Shown: positions 1-7,074 of the stretch, in pieces
How the letters are laid out: each line of letters begins with the position of its first letter
Position numbering within the stretch: the first letter of the stretch is position 1
Source of the DNA: an uncultured Ruminococcus sp.
GTDB lineage: Bacteria > Bacillota > Clostridia > Oscillospirales > CAG-272
Length of the DNA: 20,203 bases
Assembly (NCBI GenBank): GCA_900551005.1
Contig: URUL01000028.1
Location: forward strand, 1 to 20,203
Direction of reading: 5' to 3'
Translations under genes and position numbers: made by a program
The notes under the pieces: generated by a model
Told to the model about the DNA's origin: nothing
Seen by the model: only the letters and a program-made list of their open reading frames with translations
Databases searched by the model: none

Positions 1-1
1 C

Positions 2-1018
2 GGGAAGCCTTTCTCCAGAATGAAGATGGTAGATGCCGTAAAGCAGTATTCGGGAGTCGATTTCGACAAGATAGCAACGCTCGAAGAGGCGAGAGCGGTA
101 GCCAAGGAGCATCATATTGAATTCGAGGTGAGCAACAAGATAGGCGATATCATCAATCTCTTCTTTGACGAATACGTGGAAGAGAAGCTCATTCAGCCTA
201 CCTTCATCACACATTATCCCGTAGAGATCTCTCCGCTCGCAAAGAAAGACCCTGCGGACACGAGATATACACAGCGCTTTGAGCTCTTCATAGTCGGCAG
301 AGAGCATGGCAATGCTTTCTCCGAGCTCAATGACCCGATAGACCAGAAGGAGCGATTTGAGGCACAGGCACTTCTCAAGGCGCAGGGCGACGAGGAAGCA
401 TGCGATATCGACGATGACTACATCTGTGCGCTCGAATACGGCATGCCTCCCACAGGTGGTCTCGGCATCGGTATCGACAGACTTGTCATGCTTCTGACAG
501 GAGAAGAGAATATCCGCGATGTTATCCTTTTCCCGACGATGAAGCCTTTGAACGATACGAAAAAGAAGAATGACATCACTGCGGACGCGCCCGAAGCACA
601 GGAAGCGGATGCCGAAGCACCGACAGCAGAGCCGGAAAAGATCGATTTCTCCAAGGTAGAGATCGAGCCTTTATTCAAGGATTACGTTGACTTCGAAACG
701 TTTGCCAAGTCTGATTTCAGAGCGGTAAAGGTTCTTGCCTGCGAGGCGGTGCCGAAGTCCAAGAAGCTTCTGAAATTCACTCTCGATGACGGCACAGGCG
801 AAAACAGAACCATCCTAAGCGGTATTCACCCGTTTTATGAGCCGGAGGAGCTTGTCGGCAAGACGTGCATTGCGATCACAAATCTGCCGCCCAGAGCGAT
901 GATGGGTATTGACTCCTGCGGTATGCTGATCAGCGCAGTCCATCACGAAGAAGGGGAAGAAAAGCTCCATCTTCTGATGGTAGACGACCATATCCCGGCA
1001 GGCGCAAAGCTGTATTAA
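2..1018 (+). CDS. lysS: Lysyl-tRNA synthetase (class II), C-terminal part, fused to a tRNA-binding domain; 5' end missing
   Basis: Attaches lysine to tRNA-Lys in the cytoplasm. The reading frame is open from base 2, so the gene starts before the window; 338 residues are visible. The first part matches the LysRS catalytic core: THYPVEISPLAKK, then GREHGNAFSELNDP, and class II motif 3 (GLGIGIDRLVMLLT, about bases 464-501) containing the ATP-binding arginine. An ordinary bacterial LysRS ends shortly after FPTMKP. Here an Ala/Glu/Asp-rich linker (about 551-690) leads into a further domain of about 108 residues (about 692-1018). That domain resembles the C-terminal tRNA-binding (Trbp111/EMAP-type OB-fold) domain of MetRS: SDFRAVKVL, SKKLLKFTLDDG, ILSGI, NLPPRAMMGIDSCGML. 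The function is certain. The benefit of the fused domain (tighter tRNA binding, perhaps dimerisation) is inferred from MetRS. Confidence 0.96.
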   Translation, partial: GKPFSRMKMVDAVKQYSGVDFDKIATLEEARAVAKEHHIEFEVSNKIGDIINLFFDEYVEEKLIQPTFITHYPVEISPLAKKDPADTRYTQRFELFIVGREHGNAFSELNDPIDQKERFEAQALLKAQGDEEACDIDDDYICALEYGMPPTGGLGIGIDRLVMLLTGEENIRDVILFPTMKPLNDTKKKNDITADAPEAQEADAEAPTAEPEKIDFSKVEIEPLFKDYVDFETFAKSDFRAVKVLACEAVPKSKKLLKFTLDDGTGENRTILSGIHPFYEPEELVGKTCIAITNLPPRAMMGIDSCGMLISAVHHEEGEEKLHLLMVDDHIPAGAKLY

Positions 1019-1123
1019 GCAGGAAGCTTATTTTTGAAAAAACAGTATCGGCCTCACATCAGACACCGGCAGATGAAAAACCGAGAAATGAAAAGATATA
1101 TTGAGGCATGAAAGGAGCGGGCT

Positions 1124-1762
1124 ATGAAAAAGTGGCTTGAGAATTACTGGTACCATTACAAATGGCATACGATCATCGGCGCAGCGGCGATCATTCTTGT
1201 CGCCGTGCTCATAGCACAGCTTATCGGAAAGGTAAACTACGATGCTCTTTTCATGTATGTCGGAAACGATGATATTTCGGCAACAGAGCATTCGGAGATC
1301 ATGAAATCTCTTGAGAAGGTCTGCGGCGATACCACGGAAAACGGAAAGATCGAGATAAACTTTTCGCGTACTGCATATGTCGCCGATATTTCCAGCGCGA
1401 CCGATGCGCAGATAAATGCCTCAGGCGCGGATTTCCTTTCCACGATGCTTCATCAGCCCTACTATATTTACTTTATCCGAAAGGATGCTTACGAGCAGCA
1501 TAAAGACGCCTTCGTTCCGCTTTCCGATATTTTCGGAGAAAACATACCCGACAGCGCTTATGATGATAAAGGAATCCTTTTCTCAAAAACGGATTTTTGC
1601 GGCAGCAATTCCGTTTATGACTGTCTGAGTGACGACGTGGTGATAGCGCTGAAGGAAAAGCCGTATATCTTTTCCATTTTCGGCGGACAGAAAAAAGCCG
1701 AGGAAAAATCTTTTTTGGCACATCTTGAAATTTTCAAAGCTATCGTCCTCTATGAAAAATAA
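1124..1762 (+). CDS. Membrane-anchored protein of unknown function (212 aa)
   Basis: I do not recognise a function. The N-terminus is short, aromatic and basic (MKKWLENYWYHYKWHT) and runs into one hydrophobic helix at about residues 17-35. The remaining ~175 residues are soluble, acidic and aromatic-rich. No lipobox cysteine or cleavage site is obvious, so it is probably an N-terminally anchored protein with its C-terminal domain outside the membrane (inference). Short clostridial proteins with a similar YYKWHT-type start followed by one helix are, as far as I recall, common and uncharacterised. AAAGGAG at about 1111-1117, 6 bases before the ATG, supports the start. It follows lysS after 105 bp and precedes the tRNA operon promoter. 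I see no strong terminator on either side, so it may be read through from lysS. Confidence 0.8.
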   Translation: MKKWLENYWYHYKWHTIIGAAAIILVAVLIAQLIGKVNYDALFMYVGNDDISATEHSEIMKSLEKVCGDTTENGKIEINFSRTAYVADISSATDAQINASGADFLSTMLHQPYYIYFIRKDAYEQHKDAFVPLSDIFGENIPDSAYDDKGILFSKTDFCGSNSVYDCLSDDVVIALKEKPYIFSIFGGQKKAEEKSFLAHLEIFKAIVLYEK

Positions 1763-1795
1763 ATCGGTTTTTGAGAATAAAAATAAAGATTTATA

Positions 1796-1824
1796 TTGAC
1801 AAATCTGCACTTTTATGATATTAT
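1796..1824 (+). promoter_or_regulatory. Sigma-A promoter of the tRNA operon
   Basis: TTGACA at 1796-1801, a 17-bp spacer and TATTAT at 1819-1824: a perfect -35 and a 5/6 -10. Transcription should start near 1831, about 23 bases before the first tRNA. Strong promoters like this are typical of stable RNA genes. Confidence 0.85.
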
Positions 1825-1853
1825 GTATAGGCGTTCTGAAAAGAATGCCATTC

Positions 1854-1927
1854 GCGGGTGTAGTTCAATGGTAGAACTCCAGCCTTCCAAGCTGGTCGCG
1901 TGGGTTCGATTCCCATCATCCGCTCCA
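1854..1927 (+). tRNA. tRNA-Gly (anticodon TCC)
   Basis: A cloverleaf can be folded by eye. Acceptor arm GCGGGTG (1854-1860) pairs with CATCCGC (one G-T pair). The anticodon stem CCAGC/GCTGG (1879-1883, 1891-1895) encloses the loop CTTCCAA with anticodon TCC at 1886-1888. The T-loop sequence GTTCGATTC is present. The discriminator is T1924 and CCA is encoded at 1925-1927. First gene of a three-tRNA operon. Confidence 0.97.
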
Positions 1928-1929
1928 AT

Positions 1930-2006
1930 GTGCCTTTAGCTCAGCTGGATAGAGCAACTGCCTTCTAAGCAGTAGGTCGGGGGTTCGAGTCCCTCAAGGC
2001 ACGCCA
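1930..2006 (+). tRNA. tRNA-Arg (anticodon TCT)
   Basis: Acceptor arm GTGCCTT (1930-1936) pairs with AAGGCAC (1996-2002). Anticodon stem ACTGC/GCAGT (1957-1961, 1969-1973) encloses CTTCTAA with anticodon TCT at 1964-1966. The T-loop GTTCGAGTC is present. Discriminator G2003, encoded CCA 2004-2006. Only two bases separate it from tRNA-Gly. Confidence 0.97.
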
Positions 2007-2009
2007 TAT

Positions 2010-2087
2010 GGTGGATATAGCGCAGTTGGTTAGCGCGTCAGGTTGTGGCCCTGAAGGCCGTCGGTTCGAATCCGATTATCCACCCCA
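2010..2087 (+). tRNA. tRNA-His (anticodon GTG)
   Basis: Acceptor arm GTGGATA (2011-2017) pairs with TATCCAC (2077-2083). The anticodon stem TCAGG/CCTGA encloses TTGTGGC with anticodon GTG at 2045-2047. The extra 5' G at 2010 faces discriminator C2084, the G-1:C73 pair that marks histidine tRNAs, so I include it. CCA is encoded at 2085-2087. Confidence 0.97.
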
Positions 2088-2097
2088 TACGAAAAGT

Positions 2098-2127
2098 GCG
2101 GCATATTTTATAATATGTCGCTTTTTT
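2098..2127 (+). terminator. Rho-independent terminator of the tRNA operon
   Basis: A 10-bp stem GCGGCATATT / AATATGTCGC (one G-T pair) with a TTAT loop, followed directly by six T residues (2122-2127). It ends the tRNA transcript and separates it from the aminotransferase gene. Confidence 0.85.
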
Positions 2128-2164
2128 ATTAAAATTTCAGAAACTAACAGCACAGGAGGAAAAA

Positions 2165-3385
2165 ATGAATAAGTATTTAATGTCGGAGAAACTTGCACCG
2201 GTTCATTCGGATATAAGAGGTCCCATTTTTATGGAGGCGCTCGATATGCAGAAGCGCGGTATTCCTGTGCTCAAGCTCAATACGGGAAATCCTGCGGCAT
2301 TTGGCTTCAAAATGCCCGAAAGCGTGCGTCGCGCTCTCTCGGAGAATATGGATAAGGCTGTCGGGTATTGTGATTTTCGCGGCATGCCGGAGGCACGCGA
2401 TGCTATCTGCGCATATGAAAGCGCAAAGGGCATCAGGGGAATAAATCCCGACAATGTTTTCATAGGAAACGGCGTAAGCGAGCTTGCCTCCATGCTTACA
2501 GCCGTTCTCCTGAATTTCGGCGATGAATTTCTGATTCCGTCGCCGAGCTATTCGCTCTGGACAAATTCTACCTTCATCGCAGGGGCGAAGCCGGTTTTTT
2601 ATAAATGTGACGAAAGCTCGGATTGGTATCCCGATATCGACGATATCAAATCGAAGATTACGGATAAAACGAGAGCTATCCTCATCATAAACCCGAACAA
2701 CCCGACGGGCGCGCTTTATCCGCCGGAGATACTCTCTGAGATCGTGAAGCTGGCAAAAGAGCATAACCTGGTCATATTCTCGGATGAGATATACGACAGG
2801 CTCGTCATGGACGGGAAGGAGCACGTTTCTACAGCGGCTATTGCAGGAGATGATGTCGTTTGCATTACGCTCAATGGGCTTTCAAAGTCGCATTGTCTCT
2901 GCGGATTCCGCTGCGGTTGGCTTGTCATCTCCGGAAATAAGAGCGCTTATTCCGATATCATGCAGGGGCTTGTAAAATATGCATCCATGCGTCTCTGCGG
3001 TAATGCACTGACACAGCTTATAATACCGGCGGCGCTCGATGATACCGCGTATACGGAATCCATGATTGCTCCGGGCGGCAGACTTTATGAGCAGCGCGAG
3101 GCGACGGCACGTGAGCTTTCCAAAATAGAAGGGCTGACGTTTGTCAAGAACAGTGCCGCCTTTTATATGTTTCCGAAGCTCGATAAGAAGCGCTTCGGTA
3201 TCACGGACGATAAGAAGTTTGCCATGGATCTGCTTCATGAGAAACATATTCTCATCGTTCCGTCCAGCGGCTTTGACTGGGACGGCAATGACCACTTCCG
3301 CATAGTTATGCTTCCCGAGGCAGATGTCCTCGCACATGCGATAGCCGAAATAGGCGATTTTCTCTTGGGGTATCATCAAAAATAA
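2165..3385 (+). CDS. alaA: Pyridoxal-phosphate aminotransferase, AlaA/YfbQ type (glutamate-pyruvate transaminase)
   Basis: Class I/II fold-type I aminotransferase of 406 residues, like E. coli AlaA (405), which moves the amino group from glutamate to pyruvate to make alanine. The match runs end to end: DIRGPIFMEA near the N-terminus, LNTGNPAAFGF, GYCDFRGMPEARDAI, ESSDWYPDIDDI, INPNNPTGA, then SDEIYDRL (Asp207 for the pyridine nitrogen, Tyr210 for the cofactor oxygen). The Schiff-base lysine is Lys241 in NGLSKSHCLCGFRCGW. ASMRLCGN, GGRLYEQR and the ending FLLGYHQ also agree with AlaA. AGGAGG at 2154-2159 supports the ATG. The gene follows the tRNA terminator, but I could not place a clear separate promoter. 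A MATE transporter follows after 44 bp. The substrate is inferred from AlaA similarity; broader specificity is possible. Confidence 0.92.
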   Translation: MNKYLMSEKLAPVHSDIRGPIFMEALDMQKRGIPVLKLNTGNPAAFGFKMPESVRRALSENMDKAVGYCDFRGMPEARDAICAYESAKGIRGINPDNVFIGNGVSELASMLTAVLLNFGDEFLIPSPSYSLWTNSTFIAGAKPVFYKCDESSDWYPDIDDIKSKITDKTRAILIINPNNPTGALYPPEILSEIVKLAKEHNLVIFSDEIYDRLVMDGKEHVSTAAIAGDDVVCITLNGLSKSHCLCGFRCGWLVISGNKSAYSDIMQGLVKYASMRLCGNALTQLIIPAALDDTAYTESMIAPGGRLYEQREATARELSKIEGLTFVKNSAAFYMFPKLDKKRFGITDDKKFAMDLLHEKHILIVPSSGFDWDGNDHFRIVMLPEADVLAHAIAEIGDFLLGYHQK

Positions 3386-3429
3386 AAATAGATCGGTAAG
3401 AAAACAGGAAAAATAAAAATTTCAAATAT

Positions 3430-4794
3430 ATGAAAATCAGCAAGCTTCCACAGGTTGATATGACCTCCGGTCGTATCCTATCGAATATTATCGCTTTTGC
3501 GATCCCTCTAATTTTAACAAGCTATCTCCAGCTTCTTTATAATGCCGCCGATCTTGTAGTCGTCGGCAAATGGGCAGGAGATGCCTGCCTTGCCGCTGTC
3601 GGCGCCACCGGTCCGACGATAAACCTTCTTCTGAACGTATTTCTCGGACTTTCTGTCGGCGCGGGTGTTGTTTTCGCAAATTATTACGGCGCTCAGGACA
3701 GAGACGGATGCCAACGCACCCTGCATACGGCTGTACTCGTTGCGCTCATAAGCGGTGTTTTTATAGGCGGTGTGGCGATAGTGCTTGCTCCGGCGCTGCT
3801 ACGCGCGCAGGATGTTCCCGAGGATGTGCTTCCTCTTGCAACGCTCTATATCCGTATATATTTTGCGGGCGCACCTCTCAACATACTTTATAATTTCGGC
3901 GCATCCATCATGCGCGCCTCCGGAGATACCAAAAGACCGCTTTATTTTCTCACTTTTGCCGGGCTGATCAACGTTCTTTTCAATCTGCTTTTTGTTATCT
4001 GCTTTAAGATGACCGTAGACGGCGTTGCTCTGGCTACGATCATCTCACAGGGAATATCTGCCGTGCTTGTCGTCACTTCTCTCATGAAGAATGAGGGCAT
4101 GTGCCGACTCAGCCTCAGAGCGCTTCGTATCCACAAGGCAGAGCTTGCGAAGATCGTCAAGATAGGCGTTCCCGCGGGGCTTAACGGCGCTATATTCTCG
4201 ATTTCAAATCTCATCATACAGACTGCGATAAACGGTTTTGATAAAATAGCTATGTCCGGTGTTACGGCGGCTTCGAATATAGAGGGCTTCACTTATCAGA
4301 CAATGAACGGATTTTCTCAGGCAGCAATCGCCTTTTCAGGTCAGAACTACGGCGCGAAAAAGTATGACCGAATGAGGAAGATACTCTATAGCTGTCTTGG
4401 ACTTGTGACGGTATTCGGGTTGCTGTTTTCGATAGTGTCCTATATTTTCGGACGCCCCTTGCTCGGAATTTATACGGATACGCCGGAAGCGATAGAATAT
4501 GGTATGATCAGACTGAAGCTTTTTGCCTTCACCTATTTTTTGCATGGCATGGCGGAGGTCTATCTCGGCATGGTGAGAGGTTGGGGCAGGTCGCTCGGAC
4601 CCACTATTGTTTCGCTTACCACGATATGCGTTTTCCGCATAGCCTGGATATATACTGTTTTTGCGCAATTCCATGATAATATCATGTGCCTCTATCTCGC
4701 ATATCCCATATCATGGGTACTGGAAGTCATAGGCTTCTTCATCTATTATCATGTGACTGAAAAAAAGGTAAAACGCGAATTAGTATCGGAATAA
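3430..4794 (+). CDS. MATE family multidrug/metabolite efflux transporter
   Basis: Inner-membrane exporter of the MATE (MOP superfamily) type, driven by Na+ or H+. The 454 residues hold about 12 hydrophobic segments in two halves, the normal family length. The N-terminus has the typical clostridial form: VDMTSGRILSNIIAFAIPLILTS, written here as VDMTSG then a first helix, followed by QLLYNAADLVVVGKWAGD and VFLGLSVGAGVVFANYYGA. The second half carries GFSQAAIAFSGQNYGA. No strong ribosome binding site lies close to the ATG; AGGAA at about 3406-3410 is rather far. The start is kept because the family N-terminus is complete from this ATG. The gene sits between alaA (44 bp) and topB, so an alaA-MATE-topB transcript is likely. 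The substrate cannot be deduced. Confidence 0.93.
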   Translation: MKISKLPQVDMTSGRILSNIIAFAIPLILTSYLQLLYNAADLVVVGKWAGDACLAAVGATGPTINLLLNVFLGLSVGAGVVFANYYGAQDRDGCQRTLHTAVLVALISGVFIGGVAIVLAPALLRAQDVPEDVLPLATLYIRIYFAGAPLNILYNFGASIMRASGDTKRPLYFLTFAGLINVLFNLLFVICFKMTVDGVALATIISQGISAVLVVTSLMKNEGMCRLSLRALRIHKAELAKIVKIGVPAGLNGAIFSISNLIIQTAINGFDKIAMSGVTAASNIEGFTYQTMNGFSQAAIAFSGQNYGAKKYDRMRKILYSCLGLVTVFGLLFSIVSYIFGRPLLGIYTDTPEAIEYGMIRLKLFAFTYFLHGMAEVYLGMVRGWGRSLGPTIVSLTTICVFRIAWIYTVFAQFHDNIMCLYLAYPISWVLEVIGFFIYYHVTEKKVKRELVSE

Positions 4795-4826
4795 CCGAAA
4801 AAATAAAATACGGGAGAATGAAAAAG

Positions 4827-6944
4827 ATGACGCTGATAATAGCCGAAAAGCCCAGTCTGGCAAGAAATATTGTTGCCGGAATAGGCAAAATGACAAAGAA
4901 AAACGGCTATTATGAGGGATGCGGTTACCTTGTAACATGGGCATTCGGTCATCTTTTTTCTTTATGCGATATCGAGGATTATCAGGATAAGCCCGCGGGA
5001 AAATGGACGATGGAAGGTCTGCCGTGCTTCCCTGAAAAGTTCCGCTTTTCGCTTCGCAAAAATGCGGACAAGCAGGTAGATGAGGGTGTAAAAAAGCAGT
5101 TCGAAATTATAAAAGAGCTCTGCCAAAGAAGTGACGTTGATATTATCGCGAATGCGGGAGATGCAGACAGAGAAGGGGAGATCATCGTCCGTCTCTGTAT
5201 AGAAAACGCGGGTTCCGAGGGCAAAAAACTTGTTCGCCTCTGGCTTCCCGACCAGACTCCGCAGACGGTAGCATCGGCGCTTCGCGATATGAAAAGCGAG
5301 AAGGAATACGACAATCTCGCAAATGAAGGTTTTGCAAGAACGTATATCGACTGGCTCTACGGCGTCAATCTGACACGCTTTGCCACGCTGAAAACGGGAA
5401 CTCTGCTTCGCGTAGGCAGGGTTATCGTTCCGATAGTCAAGGCAATCTATGACCGCGATAAGGCTATCTCGGGATTTGTCCCCGATATCTACTACGCAAT
5501 CTCAAGCAAGGAAGAGACAAAAGGCGAAGAGATAGAGCTGACAAGCAAAAACAAGTTTGATAAGAAGGATAAAGCGAAAGCCGATAAGCTCTGTGCCGAA
5601 TACAATGCCGAGAAGGCTGTCGTCACGGATAAGAAAAGCAAAAAGGACACGATCAATCCCGGAAAGCTCTATTCGCTCTCAAAACTGCAAAATGTCCTCG
5701 GCAAAAAATACAAGATGCCGATGGAGGAGAGTCTTGCCATCGTTCAGAAGCTCTATGAGCAGGGGTATCTCACCTATCCGAGAACAAATTCGGAATATTT
5801 GGCAACAGCTGAAAAAGATAAGATAAAAAAGATACTGGAAAATATATCCAAAATGGGATATCCCGTATCATTCAAAGATAAAAAAACTATCTTTGATGAT
5901 TCCAAGATAGAGTCTCACTCGGCGCTTACGCCGACATACAAGATTCCGGATAAAAATTCGCTCTCGCAAAATGAGTCAAAGGTCTATTCCACGGTCTTCC
6001 GCCGTTTTGTCGCGGTATTCTGCTCGGAGGAATGTCGATGTGAAAAGACCGAGATCGTAATAAAAGTCGGTGACAGAGAGGAATTTTCGCTCAAGGGAAC
6101 AGTAATAACCGAAAAGGGATGGACGAAATACGACGATTTTTCGCAGAAGGACAAGATACTGCCGAAGCTGGAAAAAGGCGACGAGGTCAATATAAATTTC
6201 AAGCCGATGGAAAAAGAGACAAATCCGCCGAAGCACTATACCATAGAAACGCTGAATAATTATCTGAAGAATCCCTTCAAGGAGGATAAGGCGGCTGCGG
6301 CGGAAGCGACTTCTGCGGAGGATGCGGATGCAGATGATACGGAGGATTATAAGGCGATCTTTGAAGGGCTGGAGCTCGGCACGGAGGCGACGCGGACAGG
6401 CATCATCGACAATGCGATAAAAAGCGGCTACATAGCGCTCAAAAAGGACGTATATACCATTCTGCCCGCGGGAGAATTTCTCATAGAAGCTCTTGCAAAT
6501 ATGCAGATATCCATGGATAAATACAAGACGAGCGAAATGGGTCAGGCACTCAAAAAGGTGTTCCGCGGAAATATCACGGTCAATGACAGTGTAGCCTTGG
6601 CAGAAAAGAATATAGCCGATGTTTTTGCCGAGCGCAAAGACGCTCCCGAGCTTGAGATCGACACGGGCTTTTACGGCGATGAGGTGGGCAAATGTCCGCT
6701 TTGCGGTAAGCCGGTGCTTCGCGGGCGGTATGGCTACGGCTGCTCGGGCTATAAGGACGGCTGCAAATTCAAGATAAGCGGTGTTATCTGCAAAAGGGTG
6801 ATTTCCAAGACCAATGCAAGGATGCTTCTTGAGAGCGGGCGCAGCTCGAAAATAAAAGGCTTTATTTCAAAAGGCGGCAAGCCATTTGATGGCGTTCTCT
6901 CGATGGATGCAGAGGGAAATATAAAATTTGACTTTTCAAGCTGA
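4827..6944 (+). CDS. topB: DNA topoisomerase III (type IA)
   Basis: Type IA topoisomerase that cuts and passes single strands, used to decatenate DNA and resolve recombination or replication intermediates. With the start at 4827 it has 705 residues. The Toprim domain opens with IIAEKPSLAR (catalytic Glu7) and has the acidic cluster DADREGE at 112-118. The catalytic tyrosine is Tyr317 in GYLTYPRTNSEYL. GLELGTEATRTGIID follows later. A C-terminal Cys4 zinc ribbon (CPLCGKP ... CSGYKDGC) begins near 6691. An Ala/Glu/Asp-rich stretch at about residues 484-508 interrupts the core before the GTEATR segment. An upstream ATG at 4818 is in frame, but GGGAG (4812-4816) is only one base from it; at 4827 the spacing is 10 bases and the protein begins MTLIIAEKPS as in the family. 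The gap to the MATE gene is short. Confidence 0.95.
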   Translation: MTLIIAEKPSLARNIVAGIGKMTKKNGYYEGCGYLVTWAFGHLFSLCDIEDYQDKPAGKWTMEGLPCFPEKFRFSLRKNADKQVDEGVKKQFEIIKELCQRSDVDIIANAGDADREGEIIVRLCIENAGSEGKKLVRLWLPDQTPQTVASALRDMKSEKEYDNLANEGFARTYIDWLYGVNLTRFATLKTGTLLRVGRVIVPIVKAIYDRDKAISGFVPDIYYAISSKEETKGEEIELTSKNKFDKKDKAKADKLCAEYNAEKAVVTDKKSKKDTINPGKLYSLSKLQNVLGKKYKMPMEESLAIVQKLYEQGYLTYPRTNSEYLATAEKDKIKKILENISKMGYPVSFKDKKTIFDDSKIESHSALTPTYKIPDKNSLSQNESKVYSTVFRRFVAVFCSEECRCEKTEIVIKVGDREEFSLKGTVITEKGWTKYDDFSQKDKILPKLEKGDEVNINFKPMEKETNPPKHYTIETLNNYLKNPFKEDKAAAAEATSAEDADADDTEDYKAIFEGLELGTEATRTGIIDNAIKSGYIALKKDVYTILPAGEFLIEALANMQISMDKYKTSEMGQALKKVFRGNITVNDSVALAEKNIADVFAERKDAPELEIDTGFYGDEVGKCPLCGKPVLRGRYGYGCSGYKDGCKFKISGVICKRVISKTNARMLLESGRSSKIKGFISKGGKPFDGVLSMDAEGNIKFDFSS

Positions 6945-7013
6945 AGCGTTCGATCGGCAAAAGCTCGGCATTTTCTTGAGGATATGCTTTTGAAATAAAA
7001 TAGCGTCACGGTA

Positions 7014-7042
7014 TAGACTTTAAGATAAATTTGTGATATGAT
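7014..7042 (+). promoter_or_regulatory. Probable promoter of lepA-hemW (extended -10)
   Basis: TAGACT (4/6 match to -35) at 7014-7019, a 17-bp spacer, and TATGAT at 7037-7042 preceded by TG at 7034-7035 (TGnTATGAT, an extended -10). Transcription would start near 7049, about 26 bases before the lepA ATG. The weak -35 is compensated by the TGn element. Confidence 0.55.
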
Positions 7043-7074
7043 AAAAATAACCTATATAAACAGAGGAATACAAT

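Noticed and set aside
1073..1111. 12-codon open frame just before the 212-aa gene, possible leader peptide
   Set aside because: It has no ribosome binding site, no run of regulatory codons and no attenuator-like hairpin follows.
2109..2114. TATAAT hexamer as a promoter -10 for alaA
   Set aside because: It lies in the loop and stem of the tRNA terminator and has no -35 at the right distance.
2177..3379. Minus-strand open frames opposite alaA
   Set aside because: The AlaA match covers the whole plus-strand gene, and these frames have no independent support.
6945..7013. Possible terminator between topB and lepA
   Set aside because: Only short imperfect pairings (GCAT/ATGC) are visible, without a following T run.
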